A DNA stretch of 64,000 nt from positions 5,078,501 to 5,142,500 of the forward strand of contig NZ_CP121471.1 of NCBI RefSeq assembly GCF_033954835.1, given 5' to 3'. How positions within the stretch are numbered: the stretch's first letter is position 1; each line of letters opens with the position of its first letter. The translations under genes and the position numbers were made by a program. The stretch is from Thiorhodovibrio frisius. Lineage in GTDB: Bacteria; Pseudomonadota; Gammaproteobacteria; Chromatiales; Chromatiaceae. Shown here piece by piece: positions 11,201 through 18,019 of this stretch. Below the pieces are notes generated by a model. That model was not told the origin of the DNA. It made no database searches and saw nothing but the letters and a program-made list of their open reading frames with translations.

Positions 11201-13799
11201 CGAAGCGGTTGGCGACGCGCCCAGCGGCAACATTGGGCAGCAACCCCGGGAAGGAGTCTGCGGTCCATTCGGGCAAAGCGTCCAACACCGCATCGGGCAG
11301 GCCTTGCAGACGCCCGGTCAATTCGGCACGGGTCGCATAATGCTCGCCCAGCTCGCCCAGACCTCCGCTAAAACCAAGAATGACGGAGGTGTTGGCGCGG
11401 TCAAAGTCGCCGTCGGCGTAACCCCCATCCGCGAGCGCGCGCCGCACGGCCTCCAAGCTTAACAGCTGAATCGGATCAATCGATGGTAGGGACTTGGGCG
11501 GTATGCCGAAGCGGGCCGGGTCGAAAGGGACCTCATCGAGAAAAGCTCCCCATTTGGAGTAGACCTTGTCGCGGGTGCTTGGATCGGCGTCGAAATAAAG
11601 ACGCCAGTCCCAGCGACTCGGCGGAATCTCGCCGATGTTGTCGATCTTCTCGAGAATGTTAGACCAGAAGCCTTGCGTCGAATCGGCGCCGGGTAGGATG
11701 CTGCCAATGCCAACAATAGCGATATCGCTTGGGCTTGGCTCCTTGTCTACCTGAATCTCAGCCGTTGCTGGTAAGGTTGCGGGGCCAGGCGTGCACAGAT
11801 CGCGATGAAGCTCGGCGATACCGATCACTTGGTCCCGCAAAGTGGCCACTTGGCCGATCATATACATGCCATCACGCGCTTGCGTGGCGCTATCGACGTC
11901 AGTCAGCCGTTGTCCGTCGCGCAGGATCCCTTTTGCTGCAACCCGAAGCCGCCCGAGACAAAGGCGATCCAACTCCTGACTGATCTCATCTGCAGGGAGA
12001 CCCTGTTCGCGCAAGGATTGACGTGTCTGCTCAAAGGTGTCAGCAAAAGGCGTGACCGCGCAGCGCGACGCATGGCCGGGGCCGGTCTCCAGGTTGACCG
12101 TGCGCACACATTCCAGTGCCTGTTGCTGGAAGCCGGGCAAAATAGCGCCGTGGGCGACTGCCTCGCGCGTGAATAAGTAAGCGGTACCGATCAGTACGCC
12201 GATCTTCATGCCACGCGCGGAGAGTGGGGCGGCAAGCGCTTCTACCATGGCTGCCGAGCGCCTGTCATGGATGCCCCCAGCGAACAGGAGGTGCATCTCA
12301 GGTGCTAGTGCATCGGATACGCACTCGAGCAGGGTACTTACCACGCCATCCCAGAGCGCAAAGCTTCCGAGCGGCCCGACATGCCCGCCGCACTCGCGCC
12401 CCTCAAACACCAGACGCCGCGCGCCCTGCTCGACATAAAGCCGCGCCAAGGCAGGTGTAGGCGCGTGGAGATAGGTCGCAATCCCGGCCTTTTCGAGGTC
12501 CATCGCTTGATCGGGGCGCCCGCCGGCGATCAACGCAAATCCAGGGCGGATGCGCCGAACGATCTCGAGTTGAGCCACGCGCAACTCGGCTGGCGCGAAA
12601 CCGAGTAGACCTACGCCCCATGGCCGTTCGCCGAGCAGCGCTTGAGTATCTGCAAGAAGCTTTTCAACGCTGTCCGCGCGCAGGAGGGCAAGTGCCAGCA
12701 TCGGCAATGCTCCTGCTTCAGCCACTGAGGCGGCAAAGCCAGGGACATCGCTGACCCGCGTCATTGGACCCTGAACGATCGGGTAGCGGGTAGCATGAGA
12801 AACGGCCAGCGGGCCATCGGCAACCAGTCGGGGCTGTGTTTGGCTGCGGTTGACGTCCAGCGCGCTTTGCTCGAGCAGTGCGCGCACATAACGGCCCGTT
12901 GTCTTATACCGGGCACGAATGCGAGCTGATTCTGCAAGCCCTTGCCCCATGGGCCAGAGCCACTCGCGCGGGTCGCCCCAGCCAACCAGTGAGTGCACAA
13001 TATCTTGATTCGCTGCGATCCTGACATCATCCACCTCGTCGTCTGGACGCTGCCAGTTCAGCGATTCTAGTCGCTCCAGTCCTATAACATTGCGCCGCTT
13101 TAGTATCCGCAGAGCACCGATACAGCGAGTGTCCTGCCCATCGCTCTTGCTGACCATGGTCTGCCAATTATCGGGCAACGCGGACTCTGGCATCTGCCAG
13201 AGGCTATCGTCGAGCACCACACCGGCACAGCCCGCTGCCCAGCAGGCAGCTGCGCTGTGCAAGCCGATTGCACCCTGTGCATACAAAGGCAAGCTAGAAT
13301 GGGCCAGAATTTTCTGGCTTAGGACAAAGACGCTATCGTCTCCGACCAAGCCCCCGCTTTCATGACCCTTGGCAACCAGACCTTCAAATAATTCAGAAAA
13401 CTGTTCGAGGGCACACAGTTGTGATGCATCCGTGATCTCGAGCAGTAGATGACGCAACTGGCGGGCGGGCAAGGCATCGAGCAAGTGATGCAGATCCTTT
13501 TGCGACCATTCACACAATATAAGCCAATGCTCACGCTCGGTCAGTGGCTCAAGCAGAGCAGACAAAGTCGGCTGCGTTATCTGCCCAGCGGCTAGACGAA
13601 CACCAATCCGCTGATTTTTACGGGTAAAGCGAAGCAGGGTTGCAAGATTGTTAGCCGCAAAGCTGAGGCGGCCGCTCTGGCACCACTGATGATCGAGTAT
13701 CCCAACACCGCCTGCGCGGGCCGTCGCAATGGCAATGCCCGAATGAGCAAGATCACTTGGGCAGAGCGTAAGGCAAGAAAAATCGTTCGTCGGCGCCAT
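5247..13799 (-). CDS. Multidomain PUFA-synthase-like polyketide synthase (NMO-like x2, KS, AT, ACP, ACP, KR, DH)
   Basis: About 2850 residues from the ATG at 13799-13797; a TTG at 13847, 3 bp after the upstream stop, would add 16 residues, and neither has a strong SD. Approximate order by residue: a weakly conserved TIM-barrel-like segment (1-300); a second barrel of the nitronate-monooxygenase/PfaD enoyl-reductase family (340-640, with VQGPM and ECGGHVGP); KS (690-1130; ACASS Cys near 875, EAHGTG, IGHTKSTAG); AT (1250-1560; FPGQGAQ and GHSYGE near 1347); MQQFLTLQER helix (~1686); two ACPs with GIDSIKRVEI serines near 1820 and 1933; KR (2240-2500; GGARGIT, catalytic FASVAG and ADYASAN); C-terminal hotdog DH (HRLDGVPVVP near 2581). 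Tandem ACPs with GIDSIKR are typical of Pfa/secondary-lipid synthases. It should iteratively build a partly reduced long acyl chain. No phosphopantetheinyl transferase is in the window. Confidence 0.9.
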   Translation of the reverse strand: MAPTNDFSCLTLCPSDLAHSGIAIATARAGGVGILDHQWCQSGRLSFAANNLATLLRFTRKNQRIGVRLAAGQITQPTLSALLEPLTEREHWLILCEWSQKDLHHLLDALPARQLRHLLLEITDASQLCALEQFSELFEGLVAKGHESGGLVGDDSVFVLSQKILAHSSLPLYAQGAIGLHSAAACWAAGCAGVVLDDSLWQMPESALPDNWQTMVSKSDGQDTRCIGALRILKRRNVIGLERLESLNWQRPDDEVDDVRIAANQDIVHSLVGWGDPREWLWPMGQGLAESARIRARYKTTGRYVRALLEQSALDVNRSQTQPRLVADGPLAVSHATRYPIVQGPMTRVSDVPGFAASVAEAGALPMLALALLRADSVEKLLADTQALLGERPWGVGLLGFAPAELRVAQLEIVRRIRPGFALIAGGRPDQAMDLEKAGIATYLHAPTPALARLYVEQGARRLVFEGRECGGHVGPLGSFALWDGVVSTLLECVSDALAPEMHLLFAGGIHDRRSAAMVEALAAPLSARGMKIGVLIGTAYLFTREAVAHGAILPGFQQQALECVRTVNLETGPGHASRCAVTPFADTFEQTRQSLREQGLPADEISQELDRLCLGRLRVAAKGILRDGQRLTDVDSATQARDGMYMIGQVATLRDQVIGIAELHRDLCTPGPATLPATAEIQVDKEPSPSDIAIVGIGSILPGADSTQGFWSNILEKIDNIGEIPPSRWDWRLYFDADPSTRDKVYSKWGAFLDEVPFDPARFGIPPKSLPSIDPIQLLSLEAVRRALADGGYADGDFDRANTSVILGFSGGLGELGEHYATRAELTGRLQGLPDAVLDALPEWTADSFPGLLPNVAAGRVANRFDLGGANFTVDAACASSLTAIDVAVSQLDSGRCNLAIAGGVDTKLSPFAYLCFSKTPALTPQDRARPFDADTDGILLGEGVAMVVLKRLADAEADGDRIYAVIKASASSSDGKALGLTAPRASGQRLAFDRAYRKAGINPATLGLYEAHGTGTRLGDETELGSITKLLSEHQARVHGCALGSVKALIGHTKSTAGVAALIKASLALYHRAIPPQPGVRQPMASLREPTSPVYLAREPIPWLRNGSEPCRAGVSAFGFGGTNCHAVLEEYQGALQPPRLGGERWPCELILFAEGSRDALLKRIETLQSRLQDQSFDLLALAIEHADRVARDQMPWRLAVVANDQSSLSNALSQATAALNQPGKPLSPHIRLTGPDGPIIAREPHQIAFLFPGQGAQYPGMGREAALWFEPFRSACELAEGLFANELPQRLSHYLWPRGQYDDDQQALAALTATEIAQPALGAVELGYLDLLAALGLVPDMVGGHSYGEFIALAAAGALMPADILRLSRARGLAMAGAKGDGAMAAVQASRDSLEPLLAGSALVLANHNAPEQSVLSGPQAELETLLEQLAQKGMKTRRLPVAGAFHSPLIADSQGPLTAALDQVSLVAPRIPVYSNIDARPYPSEPDAVRAQLKQHLLSPVGFVDQIQAMYAAGARIFIEAGPRAILTGLTSQILAGTPHLAVAMDGTGGGLRGIMCTLGALFVEDVNINTEALFAGRRPVAQETIRAGWMVSGGGVRRRDEPVRIPIPVDLAALAGTKIDSSGPPITNEYQHDMNASTASPDGETGGRASATDRPGAHQADASSVLAAYQSYQATMQQFLTLQERVMNQFLTGTATELPMPVVPDLDGPGEVLHFDERSDVAASGNARGKSLSSAAMAPSMQSMDRRFADTSQAPAPGAGSAPTPVPDDGTGSEAVLDRAGLLARVTDVVSNCTGYPPDMLGPDQSLEAELGIDSIKRVEIISSVEKAMPQALAAAMRASMDQIARAANLNQLVDTLWGLLTSSSLSSHCDETESDPAAHQTPGNRQETALEHDRLLTIMVSVVSDCTGYPPEMLGPDQALEAEFGIDSIKRVEIIAGIEKALPTDLATAMRAQMDQISRCATLNALADALLTLQAETTLPENTSKPAEQEFLQQRPSGQRESESARVPVETRSQTLGRYSMRAIPAPRPEPSPGSILGQVLITEDGLGVASLLAEQLSARNIPASILKFEDVASEQALRETLDQARANAGPFGALVHLAGLERMGLPETLANWQRESRRHIKQLFALLSSSAAELRAQQAPVLSASLLGGAFGRDGHCGPGLPLAAAAVGLLKTARIEWPELRTRAIDFPDDKPERLVEWLLDELLASDDADEIGYAKGTRALFEARLDPLHTSIDPQPHRLAGLEPSSQWVVLALGGARGITAEVLRELLRPGMSLVLVGRSRLEPESLATRGVEDDNVLRAALIEQVRATATSPTPVEIDRRLKQLKRSREIARNIADFEEAGARVEYQPIDARDPTALVTLIEKTYQRHGRIDALLQGVGIIEDKLLQDKQPESFSRVFDTKVDSTYLLCRHLRPESLKLALLFASVAGRTGNRGQADYASANEAVNRLAWWMREQWPKTRVLAINWGPWAMTGMASEAVNRQFRERGVTPIPPASGRRFVRDELAFGDPAQVELIAGIFEGQGAPDTAVPAQAGGPVQPLLGLQRPEHQADGSMRLAYRFDLARDRYLDDHRLDGVPVVPAAVAMELMAECVAAGWPKHLVTGIRDLRVLNGIRLENDQPRVLEVWTQAQESPAEGMHEVDAELRDTGNDRLHYRATVMLNAPDERNANVPTSTLKDCHHLTASAAYAEHCFHGPLFQCLHGDLHIAPDGVDGSLRPSNPSAWIADADPQARWLFDPGIVDALLQTVILWARLHHQRYPLPTGFRLVSRAAGDILDAEQPLRLTNRIIQAGPSGSEQNFEVRDSQGRLILALDGVGASYSEALNRLAPSLHSPAAPEDNA

Positions 13800-13850
13800 G
13801 AAGGTATTTTCAGATAGAGGACTGTTGCGGGTGCGCCTTTGGCGCAAAAT

Positions 13851-15413
13851 TCACAGGTTTACCTTAGAGACGGCGAGCCTGCTTGGGTTCCCTGAAGCCC
13901 GGTGGCCAAGCAGGACTTCGAGCCCGCCGGCGGGATTGTCGCGATATTGCCATTCACCATGGACTTGCTCTGCGACCTTAGGAGCAAAGGGGTTGGCCGT
14001 CCCGACAAAAAGTCCATGTGGTGTTGAAACGAGGTTGCGGCATCCGTAGTTGAAGGCGTTATCAAACCCGGTACGCGTGACGGCGACCCAATTCTCGCCA
14101 TCGCAGGTACGCCAGAGTTCAAAACCACCCTGCGCAGCGACAAACTCTTCAACTCCGGACGAGACAAGCATACGGGCAGAGCGCCATGGTCTTGCGGTCA
14201 GATCCAGATAGCGCAAAATAACCGTCCAATCCATCGTGCCGGCGTATAGCCAATTCTCGTGAACGCCGAAACGCCAGATATAGCCGCAAAAGAAATTGTT
14301 AAAGCCAGCCCCTAATGCGCTGATCGGCTCTTTGCCGTCACGCGCGTTACCAACCACGATATCCCAGTCACCGTTCTCGTGAACACGTAACACTTCCGCT
14401 GGTGCCGGGCCGATGTTAAAGCGATGATCATAGCCACCATTCTGGATGCCAGTCCCGATGAATAAATGATCACCAAAAGAAATCAGACTTGCCGTTCCCT
14501 GGTTTAGAGCGCCTCGGCCAGCACCGCCGGTTAGCACCTGCTCCCAATGATAAGGGGGTTCTCCTTCCGCTTGCGTGCGCCAGAGTTGAAAGCCGTTAAT
14601 GCCGCCGGTGCCGGCATAGAGCCACCCTTGATGAACGGCCATGTCAAACACCACAAATACCTCTGGGGGAGTGCCGAAACCAGGATCATTAACCGAGCGC
14701 CAGTATCCCGAGGCCGGGTCCCGTGTTTCGAATATCAGCGAATTCCAGGCGGTATTCACATGCCCCTTGCTTGCTCCAGTTGGTGCCGTAAATAACCGGC
14801 CCTTGAAGGGAACCATGGTGCGAATTGCAGTGACGACCAAGTCTTCATTTTTGCTTGAAAACCGCGGATTGGGCAGCGTTTCAAAGTCTAGGCCGTTCTG
14901 ACACCGGAGGATTTCCGGCCCCTTCCCACGTGAACGCGCCCAGCTAGCCACGTATAACGCACGCTCCGAATCAGAATCCCCCTTGAACGAGACCATCCCG
15001 CGATAGCCAAGATCGCGGCTGTAAAGACATGCGTCCGTCGGATCTCTCACCATCGGCGATCTGTAACAACGATCCCAGTGGTCGATCTCCGGGCTGTAAC
15101 GCCAAATTTCTCCGCGTGCCGCGCCTTGCTCGAACTCAGGCGTGTAGTTTTGGTGCGGGCATTCAATTGGCCAAGTGTCGATGCGCACATAAGGCATCGC
15201 AAACTTCAGAAGGCATAGATTCGCTCGGCCGGTGCCAATGTAAAGATGATTCGCATGCCAAGCGGCTGAGTAAGCGTAACTATTGAAAGGATCACCGAAA
15301 CCGTTCGCGCAGGTGCGGCGGAAATCCCGCTCACGCAAACCTGGTTGAGGATATGAACGATCCGTTGAATCAGTTCGAAAGCCCATCGCCGAATTCCGGA
15401 CGTTAGTCACCAC
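13851..15413 (-). CDS. Unknown protein with beta-propeller-like repeats
   Basis: 520 residues if the GTG at 15413 is used (it overlaps the upstream stop by 11 bp); an ATG at 15386 would shorten it by nine. The sequence is built of repeated short units of the type LYAGTGGINGFQLWRT, LFIGTGIQNGG, LYAGTMDW, separated by Trp-rich turns, as in beta-propellers or exo-alpha-sialidase/WD-like proteins. No catalytic motif or signal peptide is recognisable. It sits between the ACP-sulfotransferase and the big synthase in one operon, with only 51 bp to the synthase ATG, so a role in that pathway (scaffold, sugar or lipid binding, or an enzyme of unknown chemistry) is an inference. It shares motif order with the protein at 22536-23831, so the two look like diverged paralogues. 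Confidence 0.7.
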   Translation of the reverse strand: MVTNVRNSAMGFRTDSTDRSYPQPGLRERDFRRTCANGFGDPFNSYAYSAAWHANHLYIGTGRANLCLLKFAMPYVRIDTWPIECPHQNYTPEFEQGAARGEIWRYSPEIDHWDRCYRSPMVRDPTDACLYSRDLGYRGMVSFKGDSDSERALYVASWARSRGKGPEILRCQNGLDFETLPNPRFSSKNEDLVVTAIRTMVPFKGRLFTAPTGASKGHVNTAWNSLIFETRDPASGYWRSVNDPGFGTPPEVFVVFDMAVHQGWLYAGTGGINGFQLWRTQAEGEPPYHWEQVLTGGAGRGALNQGTASLISFGDHLFIGTGIQNGGYDHRFNIGPAPAEVLRVHENGDWDIVVGNARDGKEPISALGAGFNNFFCGYIWRFGVHENWLYAGTMDWTVILRYLDLTARPWRSARMLVSSGVEEFVAAQGGFELWRTCDGENWVAVTRTGFDNAFNYGCRNLVSTPHGLFVGTANPFAPKVAEQVHGEWQYRDNPAGGLEVLLGHRASGNPSRLAVSKVNL

Positions 15414-16746
15414 ATTGGTATCCGTATGAAGCTGCTAACGACCAAGTGCGATCAGAAATCGCATCTAAGTTTGCGTAGCTTCTCCATCGGTATGCAGCAT
15501 CGGGATTGATCCGATCATGAAGATGAAATTTCAGATCACCGCTCATTTCTCCGACTCGGTAAAGTCCATCGGTCATACGCTGATTCTTGTCGTGGTATGG
15601 GTCCAGCATTTGCGGCTGAAAAGGGATCGAAAGAGCACGACAAAGATCACGCAGAGTTATTTCGGGATCCTGGACCATATTTTCGTAAAGAATTCGGTGT
15701 TTCCGCTGTTTCGGAATCTTTTCAAGGAACGCAGTGATATTCTCGTTGCATGCAAGCCAAGTTAGCTCAGCGAACTGCTCACGGGAAAATTCAGCGCAAT
15801 GACGTTGCATGAATGGCACCGCGCGTTCGAGTTTTGCATCAATGAAGGACTGAATCATTCCGCCTGGGTGACGGACCAGATGGATATAAATCGCTTCTTC
15901 GAACAGTGCTTCGGCGCGTTCAAGTACGTCGATTAAGAGCGCGCTCGAAGGCGTTTTGTCAACGAGCAACCGAGTTCCCAGGCGTGACTGCAAAAGCGCG
16001 TAGAATTCACGAACTGGTGTCTTTGCCGCTTCCAGTTCATCCATGCGTATCGTGGCTGCTTCAGCATCTAGCCCTTCCAGTGCCATCAGCGCGCGAATTG
16101 CGCCACTGGTCAGGTGCCGATTGTCTTTCAAATGAAATACTTGCCGCCTTTCCGCGAGATCCGAATACCAGAGCAGATGCAACTCGGGAGGCGCAAAAAG
16201 TTCAGGATGACCAGCGAGTATCGCCTGAAGAAGAGTGGAGCCGGACCGCGGTGCAGAAAAAACGAATACTGCTTTCGCTAATTTCGAGCCTGTCGCAGGG
16301 AGTGGCCCAGGCGGCGGAATAATCCCTTTGAAGCGGGCGATATGCGTTGAGTCTAATTGGGCTGACGGATCGCTCGAAGTCGATTCGAGTGGCTGATTTT
16401 GAACCCTGGCTGTAGCTTTGACTTTCCCTTGATCCCCGGCCTGAATACGCTCAACAACATAGTCGATCAGTGCTCCCAGCGACAGGTCGCTGATGTAACG
16501 GCCATCAACCATGAGGAGATCATGAAAACCGATATTGCGCGCACAGGCGCTTTCGATGCCGACGAAAAGATCGATGAATTCAACTGATGTCAGGCCGAGA
16601 TCTGCGATCAAGAGGTGGCTGTCGTCGACTCGATCCTCCCATTCGTCAAACTCCCAATCCGGTGCTAAACTGGCCAACAACGGCAAAATAATTGATCTAA
16701 GTTCCTCTCGGCTGAATTGATTTCCAACACCACCCATAGTACGCAT
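15403..16746 (-). CDS. Acyl carrier protein-sulfotransferase fusion
   Basis: 447 residues. The first ~100 form an acyl carrier domain; the attachment serine is Ser54 in ADLGLTSVEF. After a polar linker, residues ~155-445 form a PAPS-dependent sulfotransferase: the 5'-phosphosulfate loop SAPRSGSTLL is at 164-173 and the 3'-phosphate region appears as HLVRHPGGMIQSF. The enzyme should move a sulfuryl group from PAPS to a hydroxyl, and the fused ACP suggests the acceptor is a chain held on phosphopantetheine. In curacin- and olefin-synthase pathways, an ACP-ST-thioesterase unit sulfates a beta-hydroxyacyl chain before release; here the thioesterase is not fused, but an alpha/beta hydrolase lies in the neighbouring operon. 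It is the first gene of the synthase operon and starts ATG at 16746. Confidence 0.87.
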   Translation of the reverse strand: MRTMGGVGNQFSREELRSIILPLLASLAPDWEFDEWEDRVDDSHLLIADLGLTSVEFIDLFVGIESACARNIGFHDLLMVDGRYISDLSLGALIDYVVERIQAGDQGKVKATARVQNQPLESTSSDPSAQLDSTHIARFKGIIPPPGPLPATGSKLAKAVFVFSAPRSGSTLLQAILAGHPELFAPPELHLLWYSDLAERRQVFHLKDNRHLTSGAIRALMALEGLDAEAATIRMDELEAAKTPVREFYALLQSRLGTRLLVDKTPSSALLIDVLERAEALFEEAIYIHLVRHPGGMIQSFIDAKLERAVPFMQRHCAEFSREQFAELTWLACNENITAFLEKIPKQRKHRILYENMVQDPEITLRDLCRALSIPFQPQMLDPYHDKNQRMTDGLYRVGEMSGDLKFHLHDRINPDAAYRWRSYANLDAISDRTWSLAASYGYQCGD

Positions 16747-17060
16747 TTTAATTTTGCCAATTAAGCCGGTGAACTGGGTCCGCTGATGCAGTCAGCAAGC
16801 GACCCCGTATTGATGATTAAAAAGGCTGGTTTCCTGCTCGCTGAAGCGTATAGGGAAACTGTTATGCCTTAAAGTCTCGCAAGTAAAATTGGGGAGCAAT
16901 TTGATTTTTTCAGCTTGCGCACGCTTAGGCCCTCGCAAAGTGCAGGTTCGAATACCAACTTGATTTTCGGAACTATAGTAGCAGAATTGTCTATACTAGC
17001 AGAATTCTTTGTTTTCCCAAAGTATGCACAAATCGCATATTTCTTTTTTTGAGAATTATC
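16747..17060. promoter_or_regulatory. Divergent intergenic region of the lipid/sulfotransferase cluster
   Basis: 314 bp of AT-richer DNA between the minus-strand synthase operon and a plus-strand sulfotransferase, so it must carry at least two promoters. No gene is supported inside it. The clear feature is an imperfect 18-bp direct duplication at 16973-17008. No -35/-10 pair with good spacing could be fixed. Confidence 0.55.
16973..17008. repeat. Tandem 18-bp direct repeat (x2), candidate operator
   Basis: Two adjacent 18-bp units, 16973-16990 and 16991-17008, differ at 2 positions and share TAGCAGAATT. They lie 53 bp upstream of the ATG at 17061. Adjacent direct repeats in a divergent promoter region fit a regulator binding side by side. 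Confidence 0.6.
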
Positions 17061-17984
17061 ATGCCATTGTCTTCGCCTGGAACATTTGTGTTGTCATCTC
17101 CAAATTCTGGCGGCTCACGTTTTGTCGCAATGTTGGGGCAGCATACGGACTGTTACGGGCCACTTTCGCTGAACCTGATGGCAACGGAGCGGCTCGTCGA
17201 TCTCTTGGATACGTTGCCATCCGGCGGGCTGCATGGACTGCTGCGAACGGTCGCGCAACTCTACGCAGGCGAGCAGACGTTGGAAACGATCGACATGGCC
17301 AAACGATGGCTATATCGACGCGCTCACCACAAGACTGCAGAAGTGCTTCGAGAAATCATGAATCGCGTCGCGCCACGTGTCCTCGTGGAATTTAGCTCCT
17401 TGTATTCGGATACTGACTTAGTCACTAGCCTTGAACGAATCTATTCTGCCTTTCCCGATGCCCGTTACCTGCATCTGACGTGCCATCCGGTTAGCCAAGG
17501 AAGCGCTTGGCTCCGCGATTCAGACGCACTCGCTCGCCTTCATCAGCTTCGGTCACTGGATGACCAAGCGACCACTCCGATACCCGATCCGCAGATCGAC
17601 TGGTATCGGAGAAATCGCTCTATTCTAGACTTTCTGGGTAGGATACCGAAGAAAAATCGGCACCACCTTCGGATTGAGGACCTTGGATCTGACGCGAGGA
17701 CGTCCTTGGCACGGCTTAGTGCCTGGCTTGGCATCGCGTGGAATGAACAGCAATTCGAATCTATGCTTCATCCGGACAATTCGGTCTTTGCCTGCCCCGG
17801 CCCGTTCGGCGCAGAGGGAGGGGCAGAGGCCGAGTTTATCGCCCAGCCCGCTTTTGTTCCTGAGAATCTTACCAACCTATTTCCGGCTGCTCCCTCTTTG
17901 GAGCAGAGACTCCCTTGGCGACCCGACGGGAGTCGACTGCGTACTGAAACAATAGACCTTGCGGGCCTGTTTGGGTATGAGTAA
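17061..17984 (+). CDS. Degenerate sulfotransferase-family protein
   Basis: 307 residues from the ATG at 17061; a TTG 12 bp upstream is also in frame. The overall course follows the two intact sulfotransferases at 20546 and 23862: HPVS after a YLHLT strand, a WYRRNRSILDF helix, LSAWLGI and a late EGGAEAEFIAQPAF segment correspond one by one. The cofactor sites are altered, however. The 5'-loop that reads LSPPRSFSS in the paralogues is SSPNSGGS here (residues ~12-19), and the conserved TRHPVS of the 3'-phosphate site is TCHPVS, losing the arginine. The protein may be inactive, regulatory, or use another cofactor geometry. It is the only plus-strand gene in the cluster and converges on the HlyD-like gene. 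Confidence 0.68.
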   Translation: MPLSSPGTFVLSSPNSGGSRFVAMLGQHTDCYGPLSLNLMATERLVDLLDTLPSGGLHGLLRTVAQLYAGEQTLETIDMAKRWLYRRAHHKTAEVLREIMNRVAPRVLVEFSSLYSDTDLVTSLERIYSAFPDARYLHLTCHPVSQGSAWLRDSDALARLHQLRSLDDQATTPIPDPQIDWYRRNRSILDFLGRIPKKNRHHLRIEDLGSDARTSLARLSAWLGIAWNEQQFESMLHPDNSVFACPGPFGAEGGAEAEFIAQPAFVPENLTNLFPAAPSLEQRLPWRPDGSRLRTETIDLAGLFGYE

Positions 17985-18019
17985 GAAATCGATACCAGCT
18001 ATTTTTGTCATAGCCACTA

